A DNA stretch of 64,000 nucleotides, taken from contig NZ_OY726394.1 in NCBI RefSeq assembly GCF_963378075.1, positions 3,286,001 to 3,350,000 on the forward strand, in the 5' to 3' direction. This DNA is from Mycolicibacter sp. MU0083 (lineage in GTDB: Bacteria; Actinomycetota; Actinomycetes; Mycobacteriales; Mycobacteriaceae). The translations under genes were made by a program, and so were the position numbers. Below the pieces are notes generated by a model that made no database searches, was not told the DNA's origin, and worked only from the letters and a program-made list of their open reading frames with translations. Shown piece after piece: positions 39,066 through 47,783 of the stretch (positions are counted from its first letter, which is position 1; each line of letters begins with the position of its first letter).

Positions 39066-40295
39066 ATGAGCCAGTTCCGTGACGCACCGATCTTCGATGC
39101 CGATCAGCACATGTACGAGACCCCCGAGTCGCTGACCAAGTATCTGCCGGAGAAGTACTCGCGGGCAGTCCAATTCGCGCAGATCGGCCGCCAGACCCGG
39201 ATCATCATCAACAACCGGGTCAGCGACTTCATCCCCAACCCCACCTTCGAGCGGGTCGCCGCACCGGGCGCGCACGAGAAGTTCTTCGCCGGGGAGAACA
39301 CCGAGGGACTGACCCTGCGCGAGATGCAGGGGCCGGCGATCGAGGCGCCGGCGGCCACCCGCAACCCCGTCGACCGGGTCGCCGAACTCGACCGCCAGGG
39401 CGTGGCCGAGGCATTGAACTATCCGACGCTGGCCAGCCTCGTCGAGCACTCCAGCGCCGACGACCCCGAGCTGACCCTGGCCATCATCCACGCGCTGAAT
39501 CAGTGGATGGCCGAGCACTGGAGCTACAACTACGACGGCCGGGTGTTCTCCACCCCGATCATCAACCTCTCCGAGGTCGACGCCGCGCAGCGGGAACTGG
39601 CCTACGTCCTCGACCGGGGCGCCGCGGTGGCGCTGATCAAACCGGGGCCGGTCAACGGTATTCACGGCTGGCGCTCCCCCGCCCTGCCGGAGTTCGACCC
39701 GTTCTGGCGAGACGTGGAGGCCGCCGGGCTGCCCATCGTGCTGCACGCCAGTTTCCCGCCGCTGGACGACTACGTCGGCCGCTGGGAACCGCCCTACACG
39801 CAGAACTTCATGGCGCAGAGCGCGTTCCGCTGGATGGTGTTGGGCCACCGGGAGATCGCCGACATGATCACCGCGTTGATCTGCCACGGCACGCTGACCC
39901 GATTCCCGAAGCTGCGCATCGCCAGCGTGGAGAACGGCAGCTCCTGGATCCGGCCGCTCTTCGACGACTTCGGCGACCTGTACAAGAAGATGCCGCAGAA
40001 CTTCCCCGAGCACCCGCACGACGTATTCCGGCGCAACATCTGGGTCAGCCCGTTCTGGGAGGGCTGCATCTCCGATGTGGTGGACACCGTGGGCTGGGAC
40101 AAGGTGCTGTTCGGGTCGGACTACCCGCATCCCGAAGGCCTGGCCGAGCCGAAGGGCTTCTGGCGCTACGCCGAGGGCATGGACGTCCGGCGCACCTACG
40201 ACTTCATGGGCGATAATGCCCGCCGGTTCATGGGGCTGCCGATCGCCAACCCGGACCCGTCGGCATCGAAGCCGCCGGTGCCCGCGGGAGCCTAA
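39066..40295 (+). CDS. ACMSD-like amidohydrolase
   Basis: The 409-residue product is a TIM-barrel metal-dependent hydrolase or decarboxylase of the amidohydrolase-2 group. Likely metal ligands are in FDADQHMYE (residues 9-17), the mid-chain LHAS His and the late FGSDYPH Asp. It is similar in layout to the protein at 55467-56717. Sterol pathways of M. tuberculosis do not use such an enzyme, so its presence hints at a different substrate or step. Last gene of its operon; a strong hairpin follows. Confidence 0.85.
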   Translation: MSQFRDAPIFDADQHMYETPESLTKYLPEKYSRAVQFAQIGRQTRIIINNRVSDFIPNPTFERVAAPGAHEKFFAGENTEGLTLREMQGPAIEAPAATRNPVDRVAELDRQGVAEALNYPTLASLVEHSSADDPELTLAIIHALNQWMAEHWSYNYDGRVFSTPIINLSEVDAAQRELAYVLDRGAAVALIKPGPVNGIHGWRSPALPEFDPFWRDVEAAGLPIVLHASFPPLDDYVGRWEPPYTQNFMAQSAFRWMVLGHREIADMITALICHGTLTRFPKLRIASVENGSSWIRPLFDDFGDLYKKMPQNFPEHPHDVFRRNIWVSPFWEGCISDVVDTVGWDKVLFGSDYPHPEGLAEPKGFWRYAEGMDVRRTYDFMGDNARRFMGLPIANPDPSASKPPVPAGA

Positions 40296-40306
40296 GCGGC
40301 GATGAC

Positions 40307-40352
40307 AATGCAGTCAGGGCGGTGTCGCAACGGACACCGCCCTGACTGCATT
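40307..40352. terminator. Bidirectional terminator, 20-bp perfect stem
   Basis: Bases 40307-40326 pair without mismatch with 40333-40352 around a 6-base loop. It lies in the 69-base gap between converging genes (ends at 40295 plus and 40365 minus). The ends are only AAT/ATT rather than long U-runs, as is common for mycobacterial terminators. Confidence 0.85.
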
Positions 40353-40364
40353 CTCAACGAGGGA

Positions 40365-41138
40365 TTACTTGGGCGCGAAGCGCTGTCCGGCATCCAGGCG
40401 GATGCACTGGCCGTTGAGCATCGGGTTCTCCACCATGGCGGCGGCCAGCTTGGCGTACTCCTCCGGGCGGCCCAGCCGCTTGGGGAACGCTGCATCTTTC
40501 GTCAGCACCGCGGCGAACTCGTCCGGGATGCCCTGGGTCAGACCGGTGGCGAACAGGCTGGGCGCAATCGCGAGCACCCGGATGCCCACGCCGCCGAGGT
40601 CGCGGGCCATGGTCAGGCACATCCCGGCGATCGCGGCTTTGGATGCGGTGTAGGCGATCTGGCCGATCTGGCCCTCGAACGCCGCGATCGACGACGTATT
40701 GATGATGACGCCGCGCTCGTCGTCCTCGGGCTCGTTGGTGCTCATGTGCCAGGCCGCCAGGCGGCTGACGTTGAAGGTCCCGACGACGTTGAGGTCCTGG
40801 GTCGACCGGAACGCGTCCAGGTCGTGCGGGCCGTCGCGCTTGATGGTTCGTTCGCCGATGCCGCCGCCCGCGGTGGTCCCACCGGCGGTGGTCACCGCGA
40901 TGTGCAGTCCGCCCAGTGCGCCGACGGCCTCGTTGATCACCTGCTCGATGCCGGCGAAGTCGGTGACGTCGGCTTCGAAGAACTGGCCGCCGATCTCGGC
41001 GGCGACCTCGGCGCCCTTGGACTGCGGCCGGTCCAGGATCGCGACTTTGGCGCCGCGCTTGGCCAGCAACTCTGCAGTCGCCTTACCGAACCCCGATGCG
41101 CCACCGACGATGATCGCGCCCTTGCCTTCGATCTCCAC
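40365..41138 (-). CDS. Short-chain dehydrogenase (HSD10-like)
   Basis: The 257-residue product is a classical SDR with GGASGFG (residues 11-17), NTSSIAAFEGQIGQIAYTASKAA containing the catalytic Ser, Tyr and Lys, and a C-terminus INGQCIRLDAG-like. It resembles type 10 17-beta-HSD/3-hydroxyacyl-CoA dehydrogenases, so it may do the third step of beta-oxidation. I prefer the GTG at 41138 because AAGGGGAG lies 5 bases before it; the GTG at 41144 abuts that site. It diverges from the P450 gene. Confidence 0.87.
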   Translation of the reverse strand: MEIEGKGAIIVGGASGFGKATAELLAKRGAKVAILDRPQSKGAEVAAEIGGQFFEADVTDFAGIEQVINEAVGALGGLHIAVTTAGGTTAGGGIGERTIKRDGPHDLDAFRSTQDLNVVGTFNVSRLAAWHMSTNEPEDDERGVIINTSSIAAFEGQIGQIAYTASKAAIAGMCLTMARDLGGVGIRVLAIAPSLFATGLTQGIPDEFAAVLTKDAAFPKRLGRPEEYAKLAAAMVENPMLNGQCIRLDAGQRFAPK

Positions 41139-41189
41139 GAACACTCCCCTTGATTGGATCGGTCACTGCCGGACTATCTCCCGGCGACT

Positions 41190-41210
41190 GTACTATAGCC
41201 CTTCCAGTAA
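41190..41210. promoter_or_regulatory. Island operator site F
   Basis: GTACTATAG-CCC-TTCCAGTAA; right half 8 of 9, left half 6 of 9 against the consensus. It ends 10 bases before the P450 ATG and lies 51 bases from the divergent SDR start. Confidence 0.5.
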
Positions 41211-41220
41211 GCTATTCGGG

Positions 41221-42456
41221 ATGACCGCCTCGCACGTGAACCACTCCGCTGATCTGCTCGCCGACCCGGTCGCCTACACCGACGAACCGCGACTGCACGC
41301 AACGCTGACCCGGTTGCGATCGGCCGCCCCGGTGTCGCTGGTGAATGTGCCGTCCTACCGGCCGTTCTGGGCGATCACCAAACACGCCGACATCCTGGCG
41401 ATCGAACGCGCCAACGACGTCTTCATCAACGCCCCGCGCCCGGTGCTGATGCGGACCGAGTACGAGGAACAGCAGGCCCAGATCGGGGTGCGCACCCTGA
41501 TCCACGCCGACGATCCCGAGCACCAGGCGATGCGATCCATCGGGGCCAACTGGTTCCGGCCGAAAGCGATGCGCGCGCTGCAGGGCCGGGTCGACGACCT
41601 CGCCAAAACCTATGTGGACAAGATGCGCGCGGCGGGCGGCCACTGCGACTTCGCCCGCGACATCGCGGTCGACTACCCGCTGTTCGTGATCATGTCGCTG
41701 CTCGGCCTGCCCGAATCGGACTTCCCGCGGATGCTCAAGCTCACCCAGGAACTCGTCGGCGCCGACGACCCCGAGATGCAGCGCAGCGGAACCCCCGAAG
41801 AACAGATGTATGCGCTGCTGGAGATGTTCGAGTACTTCAACGCGCTGACCGCATCACGCCGCGAGAATCCCACCGACGATCTGGCGTCGGCGATCGCCAA
41901 CGCCAAAATCGACGGCGAATACATGTCGGACATCGACACGGTGTCCTACTACGTCATCGTCGCCACGGCGGGCCACGACACCACCAGTGCGGCCATCTCC
42001 GGCGGGATGCGCGCCCTGATCGAGCACCCCGACCAGCAACAGCGATTGCGCGACGATCCGCACCTGATGCCGCTGGCCGCGGAGGAGATGATCCGCTGGA
42101 CCACCCCGGTCAAGGGATTCATGCGTACCGCCACCGAAGACACCTCGGTCCGTGGCGTGCCCATCGCCGCCGGCGAGTCGGTGCTGCTGTCCTATGTCTC
42201 GGCCAACCGGGACGAAGACGTCTTCGACGAACCCTTCCGATTCGACGTCGGCCGCGACCCCAACCAGCATCTGTCCTTCGGCCACGGCGTGCACTTCTGC
42301 ATGGGGGCGGCGTTGGCGCGCATGGAGATCCGCAGCCTGTTCGCCGAACTGCTGCCGCGGCTGGATTCGGTGGACTTCGACGGCGAACCCGAACTGATCG
42401 CGACGACGTTCGTCGGCGGGCACAAGCATCTTCCGCTGCGGTATTCGCTGCGGTGA
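41221..42456 (+). CDS. Cytochrome P450
   Basis: The 411-residue product has AGHDTTS in the I helix (near 249), EEMIRW, and FGHGVHFCMG with the heme Cys near 360. It is a close paralogue of the P450 at 9844-11097, sharing long stretches such as the MSLLGLPESDFPRML and NWFRPKAMRAL-type segments. No clear ribosome-binding site precedes the ATG and the operator is very near, so the mRNA may have a short leader. The long ORF extension upstream is antisense to the SDR. Confidence 0.92.
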   Translation: MTASHVNHSADLLADPVAYTDEPRLHATLTRLRSAAPVSLVNVPSYRPFWAITKHADILAIERANDVFINAPRPVLMRTEYEEQQAQIGVRTLIHADDPEHQAMRSIGANWFRPKAMRALQGRVDDLAKTYVDKMRAAGGHCDFARDIAVDYPLFVIMSLLGLPESDFPRMLKLTQELVGADDPEMQRSGTPEEQMYALLEMFEYFNALTASRRENPTDDLASAIANAKIDGEYMSDIDTVSYYVIVATAGHDTTSAAISGGMRALIEHPDQQQRLRDDPHLMPLAAEEMIRWTTPVKGFMRTATEDTSVRGVPIAAGESVLLSYVSANRDEDVFDEPFRFDVGRDPNQHLSFGHGVHFCMGAALARMEIRSLFAELLPRLDSVDFDGEPELIATTFVGGHKHLPLRYSLR

Positions 42457-42467
42457 GTGCTATGCGC

Positions 42468-42959
42468 TCACTTCATCAACCGCCCGGCGACTCTGCCCAC
42501 CGCGGATCGCACCCGCGGTGAAAGATAGACCGCGAACAGCCCGTTGAACACGTCTTCGCGTAGCCGGGTGAGCTTCGAGGACTTGATAAGCCAGGCGCCG
42601 TCGATCTTTTCGTAGGTCTCGGTGTAGTGCCCGTAACCGCGCAGGTTCAGCCCGGGGCCGAAGCGGACCACGTCTTCGAGCGCCCACACCCCGTGTGCGG
42701 TGGTCGGCGAATCCAGCTCGATATCGGGGGCGTGCACCTGGTGCACGGTGGCCTGATCGCGCAGGCTGCGGCGGGTGAAGGCCACGAATTCGTCGGCGCC
42801 GGTGATGATTTTGCCGCCTGCGCTCGCGGTGTCGCTGACGAAGTCGTCGGTGAACAGTGCCCGCCAGGCCGTCCAGTCCTTGGCGTCCAGGTATCGGCAG
42901 TAGCGCGACTTGAGGCGCTTGATCGCTTCGATCTCGGCCAATGCCGTCGCCTCAGACAT
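42468..42959 (-). CDS. SnoaL-like (NTF2-fold) protein
   Basis: The 163-residue product has the SnoaL-4 type start: IEAIKRLKSRYCRYLDAKDWTAWRALFTDDFV. This is typical of NTF2-fold dehydratases, isomerases and dioxygenase small subunits. The pattern continues with HGVWALEDVV and GHYTETYEKIDGAWLIK. It overlaps the DUF35 gene by 8 bases and is the last gene of a five-gene operon led by an IclR regulator. Confidence 0.8.
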   Translation of the reverse strand: MSEATALAEIEAIKRLKSRYCRYLDAKDWTAWRALFTDDFVSDTASAGGKIITGADEFVAFTRRSLRDQATVHQVHAPDIELDSPTTAHGVWALEDVVRFGPGLNLRGYGHYTETYEKIDGAWLIKSSKLTRLREDVFNGLFAVYLSPRVRSAVGRVAGRLMK

Positions 42960-43374
42960 CGCTCACCGCCGGTTCGTAGCGCAGCATCGTGACGTCGTGG
43001 TCGGGGTAGTCGCAGAACACCGGTTGCACCCGCATGCCCACCGTCAGATCCGCGGGGTCGACGTTGAGAAGTTCGGTGGAGAACCGGGGCCCCTCATCCC
43101 ATTCGACGATCGCCAGCAGTTGCGGCACGGCGTCGGCGAAGTGCGGGCCGACGGGGCGGCGCGCGACGGTGAACGAATACAGCGTGCCCATCCCGGAGAT
43201 CTCGCGCCACTCGAGGTCGTCGGCCAGGGTGCGCGGTGCGCGCACCCGCGGGTAGAACACGTAGCTGTCGGACGACGGCGAGTACTGGATGACGATGCGG
43301 TGCTGGGCCAACCCATCCCAGAACGGTGCAGTGGTAGGGGTTTTGACCGGCATCGGCCGTTCGAAGCTCATCAT
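42952..43374 (-). CDS. DUF35-family OB protein without zinc-ribbon cysteines
   Basis: The 140-residue product has the DUF35 plan (FWDGLAQHRIVIQYS, YPRVRAP, GTLYSFTVARRP, LLAIVEWDEGPR), but the four ribbon Cys positions are not Cys: the segment reads QYSPSSDSYVFYPR. It probably binds the thiolase-like protein whose gene ends 7 bases upstream. Compare the Cys-containing paralogue at 37477-37890. Confidence 0.8.
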   Translation of the reverse strand: MMSFERPMPVKTPTTAPFWDGLAQHRIVIQYSPSSDSYVFYPRVRAPRTLADDLEWREISGMGTLYSFTVARRPVGPHFADAVPQLLAIVEWDEGPRFSTELLNVDPADLTVGMRVQPVFCDYPDHDVTMLRYEPAVSDV

Positions 43375-43381
43375 CGGTTCG

Positions 43382-44590
43382 CTAGTCCCCTTCCAGGATG
43401 AGGGTGGTCTGTTCGCTCAGGATTCCGCCGTTGCCGGAGACGAAGGCCCGGTTGCAGTCGGTGACCTGGGCGGCACCGGCTCGGCCCATGATCTGGCGGG
43501 TGGCATCACAGACGTGGTGCATGCCGCCGGCCAGGCCGGCTTGGCCGAATCCGAGTTGCCCGCCGGCGGTGTTGAGCGGGAAGTCGCCGCGGAAGGTCAG
43601 GTCGTGGTCGGCCAGGAACTGCATGCCCTTGCCCTTTTCGCAGAACCCGGCGTCTTCCAGCGACAGCAGCACGGTGATCGTGTAGCAGTCGTAGATGGAG
43701 ACCATGTCCATGTCGGCCCGGGTCAGATCCGTCATGGCGAACGCGGTGTCGGCGGCTTCGCGGATCGGTGTCGCCAACAGGTCGGCGGCGTACGTCGGGG
43801 TCTTGAACGGCACATGTTCGCCGAATCCCTTGATCCACACCGGACGGTTACGGGCCCGCTTGGCGACATCGGCGCCGGCGATCACCACGGCGGCGCCGCC
43901 GACGCAGGGCATCACGATTTCGAGCATGTGTAGTGGGTCGGCGATCACCGGGCTGGCCAGCACGTCGTCGATGCTCAGCGGGGTGTCGTGCCAGATGGCG
44001 CCGTCGGTGTGGTTGGCGTTGACCCGTTGGTCGACGACGAGTTTGGCCATGGCGCGTTCGTCGTAGCCGTAGACCGCGCCGTAGCGGGTGGCGACCTGTC
44101 CGTAGGGGCCGTTCTGGCCGAGGTTACCGTAGGGAATTTCGAATTCGGCTTGCGGGGAACCGTATTGGTTGCTCGACGATCCGAAGAACATCGCGTCGAC
44201 CAGCGGCTTGGGTTTACGTTCCGACATCGGGGTGATGTAGCGGGCCGGCAGCGCGCACAGCACCACATCGCAGATGCCGAGTTCGATCGCGGCCGCGGCC
44301 CGCCAGACCATGGCGGCCGCACTCGCCCCGCCCAGGTCGACGATCTCGGCGAACCGTGCCCCGACGCCCAGGTATTCGGCGATGGTGGACGGGACGAAGA
44401 TCTCCGATTCGGCCAGATGCGAGGTGACGATGCCGTCGACCAGTTCGGCAGACAGGCCCGCGTCGGCCAGCGCGGCTGCGCTCAACTCCGCCCACTGCTC
44501 CAGGGTGAACGGGGCCGGGGTGGCCTTGTTCAACCGTTCGGGCGGCAGTTCGACGTAGCCGACGATCGCGGCTTCTCCGCGTAATCCCAT
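43382..44590 (-). CDS. Ltp2-like thiolase-fold protein (probable retro-aldolase)
   Basis: The 402-residue product has a thiolase fold but no acyl-Cys; the matching region reads VDLGGASAAA. It carries SIYDCYTITVLLSLEDAGFC and a GGQLGFGQAG, which resemble Ltp2, the aldolase that cuts the last three carbons of the cholesterol side chain using tyrosines instead of Cys. Together with the adjoining DUF35 gene this is the expected aldolase pair. The ATG has GAGGA upstream. Confidence 0.82.
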   Translation of the reverse strand: MGLRGEAAIVGYVELPPERLNKATPAPFTLEQWAELSAAALADAGLSAELVDGIVTSHLAESEIFVPSTIAEYLGVGARFAEIVDLGGASAAAMVWRAAAAIELGICDVVLCALPARYITPMSERKPKPLVDAMFFGSSSNQYGSPQAEFEIPYGNLGQNGPYGQVATRYGAVYGYDERAMAKLVVDQRVNANHTDGAIWHDTPLSIDDVLASPVIADPLHMLEIVMPCVGGAAVVIAGADVAKRARNRPVWIKGFGEHVPFKTPTYAADLLATPIREAADTAFAMTDLTRADMDMVSIYDCYTITVLLSLEDAGFCEKGKGMQFLADHDLTFRGDFPLNTAGGQLGFGQAGLAGGMHHVCDATRQIMGRAGAAQVTDCNRAFVSGNGGILSEQTTLILEGD

Positions 44591-44601
44591 GGGAAAGTCC
44601 T

Positions 44602-46821
44602 CTACTTTCGGGGCAGGCCGAGAATCATCTGGGCGATGATGTTCAGCTGAATTTCCTTGGTACCGCCGCCGATCAGCTCGGCCGGTGACAGCAGATAGGG
44701 CTCGACGACGGCCGGGTCGGAGTCGGCGACCATGGCCAGCCGACCGACCGTGGCCAGGGTGGCCCGGAAGGTGCGGCGCAGCAAGACGTTCATCGCCACC
44801 TTGGCGATGCTCGACGACGCCCCCGAACCTTCGCCGTGCAGTAGACGGATGGTCTCGCGGACGCCCAGGGCGCGGATGGCGTTGGCGTAGGCGTCGAGTT
44901 CACCCAGCGCTCGCACGGCATCCGGCTGCGACGGGCCCGGGGCGCCGGCGATGGCCCGCAGCGCGACGGCCCGATCGTTCTCGACGTAGCCGCTGATGGC
45001 GGTCCGCTCCTCGGCCATGGTCGCGATCGCCAGTTGCCATCCGCCGGTCGGCTCCCCCAACAGCATCTCGTCGGGGATGAACACATCGGTGAGGAACACT
45101 TCGTTGAATTCGGCCGTCCCGGTGGCGGTCACGATCGGCTGGACTTCGATGCCCGGCGAACGCATATCCAGGATGAAGTAGCCGATGCCGCGGTGCTTGG
45201 CCGCGGTGGGATCGGTGCGGGCCAGCAGCGCACCGTAGTCGGCGCGCTGGGCGGCCGACGTCCAGATCTTGTGGCCGTTGATGCGCCAGCCGCCGTCCAC
45301 CTTGACCGCACGGGTGGTCAGTGATGCCAGATCGGATCCCGCGCCGGGCTCACTGAACAGTTGGCACCAGGCGAGCTCACCGCGCTGGGTCGGGGGAATC
45401 AGCTGTTGGCGCAGCGCTTCGGGTGCGGCGCGGATCAGCGACGGCAGGATCCACTCGGAGATGCCCAGGGACGGCCGGACCAGCGAGGGCCGTTTGGCGA
45501 ACTCCTCGATGATGATCAGCTGCTGCAGCGGCGAGGCATCCAGGCCCCACGGCGCGGGCCACTGCGGGGCGATCAGCCCGGCGTCGGCGATCAGCGTGCG
45601 CTGCGGGCCGGTTTCGAAGTACGGGTAGTCGCCCTGGCGTCCCGGGCCGTCGTTGACCAGTTCCGTCGCGGCGTCGAGCGTCTCGGCGACCCCGGCCCGG
45701 AACTGCGCTTCAGCACCACCGAGGTCGACGGTGAAGTCCCGCTGCCGGGCGACGGTGAGCGCACCGAGCCGGCGCGCCCATTCGGTGGCGGCGCCGACCG
45801 AACCGGCGAGGCTGGTGGCACGACGCCAGTACAGGTGCAGGTCGTGTTCCCAGGTGAATCCGATGGCACCGAACATCGTCAGAGTGTCGAACACGGTGTC
45901 CGGGCACGGCGCGATCGCGGTCAGGGCTGCGGTGGCCGCCGCCATCCGATGTTGTTCGACCGTGTCGGTCGCGGCACGTAGCGCATCCCAGGCCGCGGCA
46001 CACGCCAGTTCGGCGCTGACCAGCAGCATGGCCGCGTTGTGCTGCAGCGCCTGGAAGGTGCCGATCGCGACACCGAACTGCTCGCGGGTGCGCAGGTGCG
46101 CGGTCGCCGCCTCGACGCACCATTGCGCGATCCCGGCGCACACCGTGGCCACCAGTCCGACCGCAACGTATTCGGCTCGCTCGGAGTCGATTCCGGTCAG
46201 CACGTCCTCGGCGTTCACCGGGTGATCGGCCACGGTGATGCTCGCCAGGTCGGTGAGCAGATCGGTACCGTTCGCCGGCCGGAGGTCTGCTCGGTCGGTG
46301 TCGAGGACCACCCACACGTCCTCACCGTCGTCCCCGGTGGCGCAGACCAGGGCCAGCCGGGCCGAGCGGGCACCGGAGATCACCTCGGAGGTGCCGCTGA
46401 TCGACCAGCCGTCGTCGACGCGTCGCGCGGTGAAGTCGGACTGTCCGGCGAGCACGACGGTGGCCGGAGTACCGTCGGCGACCGCCCGCAGGAACTCCTC
46501 CCGCGCTTCGGTGTCGTCGGCGAGCAGCCCGACGGCACCGGCGGTCACCGTCGGCAGCAGCGGTCCGGCCAGCGATACGGTGCCGGCGGCTTCGAGCACC
46601 GCGGCGGCATCGAGTAGCTCCCCGCCCTGTCCGCCGAAACGCTCCGGCAGGTGAACGGCATGAAACCCGTTCGCCACCAGTTCGTCCCACCAATCGGGCC
46701 GTTCACCGGCCGCCAGCGCGTCGAAAGCGGCGCGGGTGTCGGCGATGGGCGCGTGCCGGGCGGCGAACTGCCGCAGGGACTCCCCGAGTTGCCGTTGTTC
46801 GGGGCTGAGCGTCACGCTCAC
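44602..46821 (-). CDS. Fused tandem acyl-CoA dehydrogenase, FadE34-like
   Basis: The 739-residue product is two acyl-CoA dehydrogenase units in one chain, about residues 1-365 and 366-739. The second half has the FAD-binding QLFSEPGAGSDLASL, WRINGHKIWTSAA and the C-terminal GGTKEIQLNIIAQMILGLPR. M. tuberculosis FadE34 (711 aa, steroid side-chain dehydrogenase) has the same fused plan, and other sterol FadEs are two-gene heteromers. The start is GTG, overlapping the IclR stop (GTGA), which implies joint control. Confidence 0.87.
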   Translation of the reverse strand: MSVTLSPEQRQLGESLRQFAARHAPIADTRAAFDALAAGERPDWWDELVANGFHAVHLPERFGGQGGELLDAAAVLEAAGTVSLAGPLLPTVTAGAVGLLADDTEAREEFLRAVADGTPATVVLAGQSDFTARRVDDGWSISGTSEVISGARSARLALVCATGDDGEDVWVVLDTDRADLRPANGTDLLTDLASITVADHPVNAEDVLTGIDSERAEYVAVGLVATVCAGIAQWCVEAATAHLRTREQFGVAIGTFQALQHNAAMLLVSAELACAAAWDALRAATDTVEQHRMAAATAALTAIAPCPDTVFDTLTMFGAIGFTWEHDLHLYWRRATSLAGSVGAATEWARRLGALTVARQRDFTVDLGGAEAQFRAGVAETLDAATELVNDGPGRQGDYPYFETGPQRTLIADAGLIAPQWPAPWGLDASPLQQLIIIEEFAKRPSLVRPSLGISEWILPSLIRAAPEALRQQLIPPTQRGELAWCQLFSEPGAGSDLASLTTRAVKVDGGWRINGHKIWTSAAQRADYGALLARTDPTAAKHRGIGYFILDMRSPGIEVQPIVTATGTAEFNEVFLTDVFIPDEMLLGEPTGGWQLAIATMAEERTAISGYVENDRAVALRAIAGAPGPSQPDAVRALGELDAYANAIRALGVRETIRLLHGEGSGASSSIAKVAMNVLLRRTFRATLATVGRLAMVADSDPAVVEPYLLSPAELIGGGTKEIQLNIIAQMILGLPRK

Positions 46822-47732
46822 GTGTTCTCCTCTGATTCTGCCGGTGCGGCGTGCTGGGCTTGGATACGTTCGGCGGCCTCACGGACGGCTTCCCCGAGGT
46901 CGGCGACCTCTGTGGCGGCCAAAGCGGTGAACGGGGCCACCCCCACCGACATGGCGACGGTTCCGTCGGGGCCGCGCACCGGTGCCGAGACGCTGGCGAT
47001 CGGATGCGCTGCGGTGCCGTCGAGTTCGTCGGGCAGGTAGTCGACCTCGGTGAGATCGGCGAAGGCGGTGGCCAGTCGTGCGGTGATCTCGTCGGGTTCA
47101 CCGTCGGCGGCCAGCGCTTGCAGCGCCGAGTACACCCGGACGTACTCGCGGCTCATCCGGTCGATCGCGTAGCCGCGTCCGCTCACCTCGTCGAGCACCG
47201 CACCCAGGCGGCGGCGCAGCCGCGGCGACGGTGCCCCCAGCCCGGACAACCACTCCTTCTTGACCGGCTCGGCCGCGCCGGCGATGAACTCGCGGCCGAA
47301 CGGCGCCACCAGCGGCATCCGGAATCCGGGGCCCAACCGCAACCCCGCGATCGACTCCCCGATCGAATCGGTCACCACCACCGTCGCTCCCTGGCGGACG
47401 CCGAGGATGACCTGCCTGCCGACGGTGTCGAAAAGCCGTTGCAGCTCGGGCCGGAACGCGTGCCTGTTGACCGGGCGGGCCAGTGCGGCCAGTGCGGGTC
47501 CCCAGGAGTATCCGCTCGAATGCCGGTCGCGCACGATCCACTGCCGGTTGGCCAGGGTGGCCAGGATCGCGTGGCAGGTACCGTGGCTGATGCTCAGCGT
47601 CTGGGAGATCTCCGACAGGGTGAAATGGCGTTCCGGGTCGGTGGCCAGCAGCTCCAGGATCCGCATCACCCGCTCGGTGGGCGGCGACGAAACCGGACGC
47701 GCCGAGCCGCCCTCACCGATCACCGCCGTCAT
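46818..47732 (-). CDS. IclR-family transcriptional regulator
   Basis: The 304-residue product has the N-terminal winged helix (ERVMRILELLATDPERHFTLSEISQTLSISHGTCHAILATL) and a C-terminal IclR effector domain with GRQVILGVRQGATVVV. It is the first gene of an operon with the fused dehydrogenase, Ltp2-like, DUF35 and SnoaL-like genes, so it probably controls them. A TTCGA-N8-TCGAA repeat lies right at its start. Confidence 0.9.
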   Translation of the reverse strand: MTAVIGEGGSARPVSSPPTERVMRILELLATDPERHFTLSEISQTLSISHGTCHAILATLANRQWIVRDRHSSGYSWGPALAALARPVNRHAFRPELQRLFDTVGRQVILGVRQGATVVVTDSIGESIAGLRLGPGFRMPLVAPFGREFIAGAAEPVKKEWLSGLGAPSPRLRRRLGAVLDEVSGRGYAIDRMSREYVRVYSALQALAADGEPDEITARLATAFADLTEVDYLPDELDGTAAHPIASVSAPVRGPDGTVAMSVGVAPFTALAATEVADLGEAVREAAERIQAQHAAPAESEENT

Positions 47733-47735
47733 ACT

Positions 47736-47753
47736 TTCGAAAATTACGTCGAA
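47736..47753. promoter_or_regulatory. Candidate IclR autoregulatory site
   Basis: TTCGA-N8-TCGAA is an inverted repeat 3 bases upstream of the IclR ATG (47730-47732). It lies in the only gap before the operon (47733-47783). Confidence 0.4.
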
Positions 47754-47783
47754 TAGTCGACGGATGCAAGTTGTCGGGTTCGC

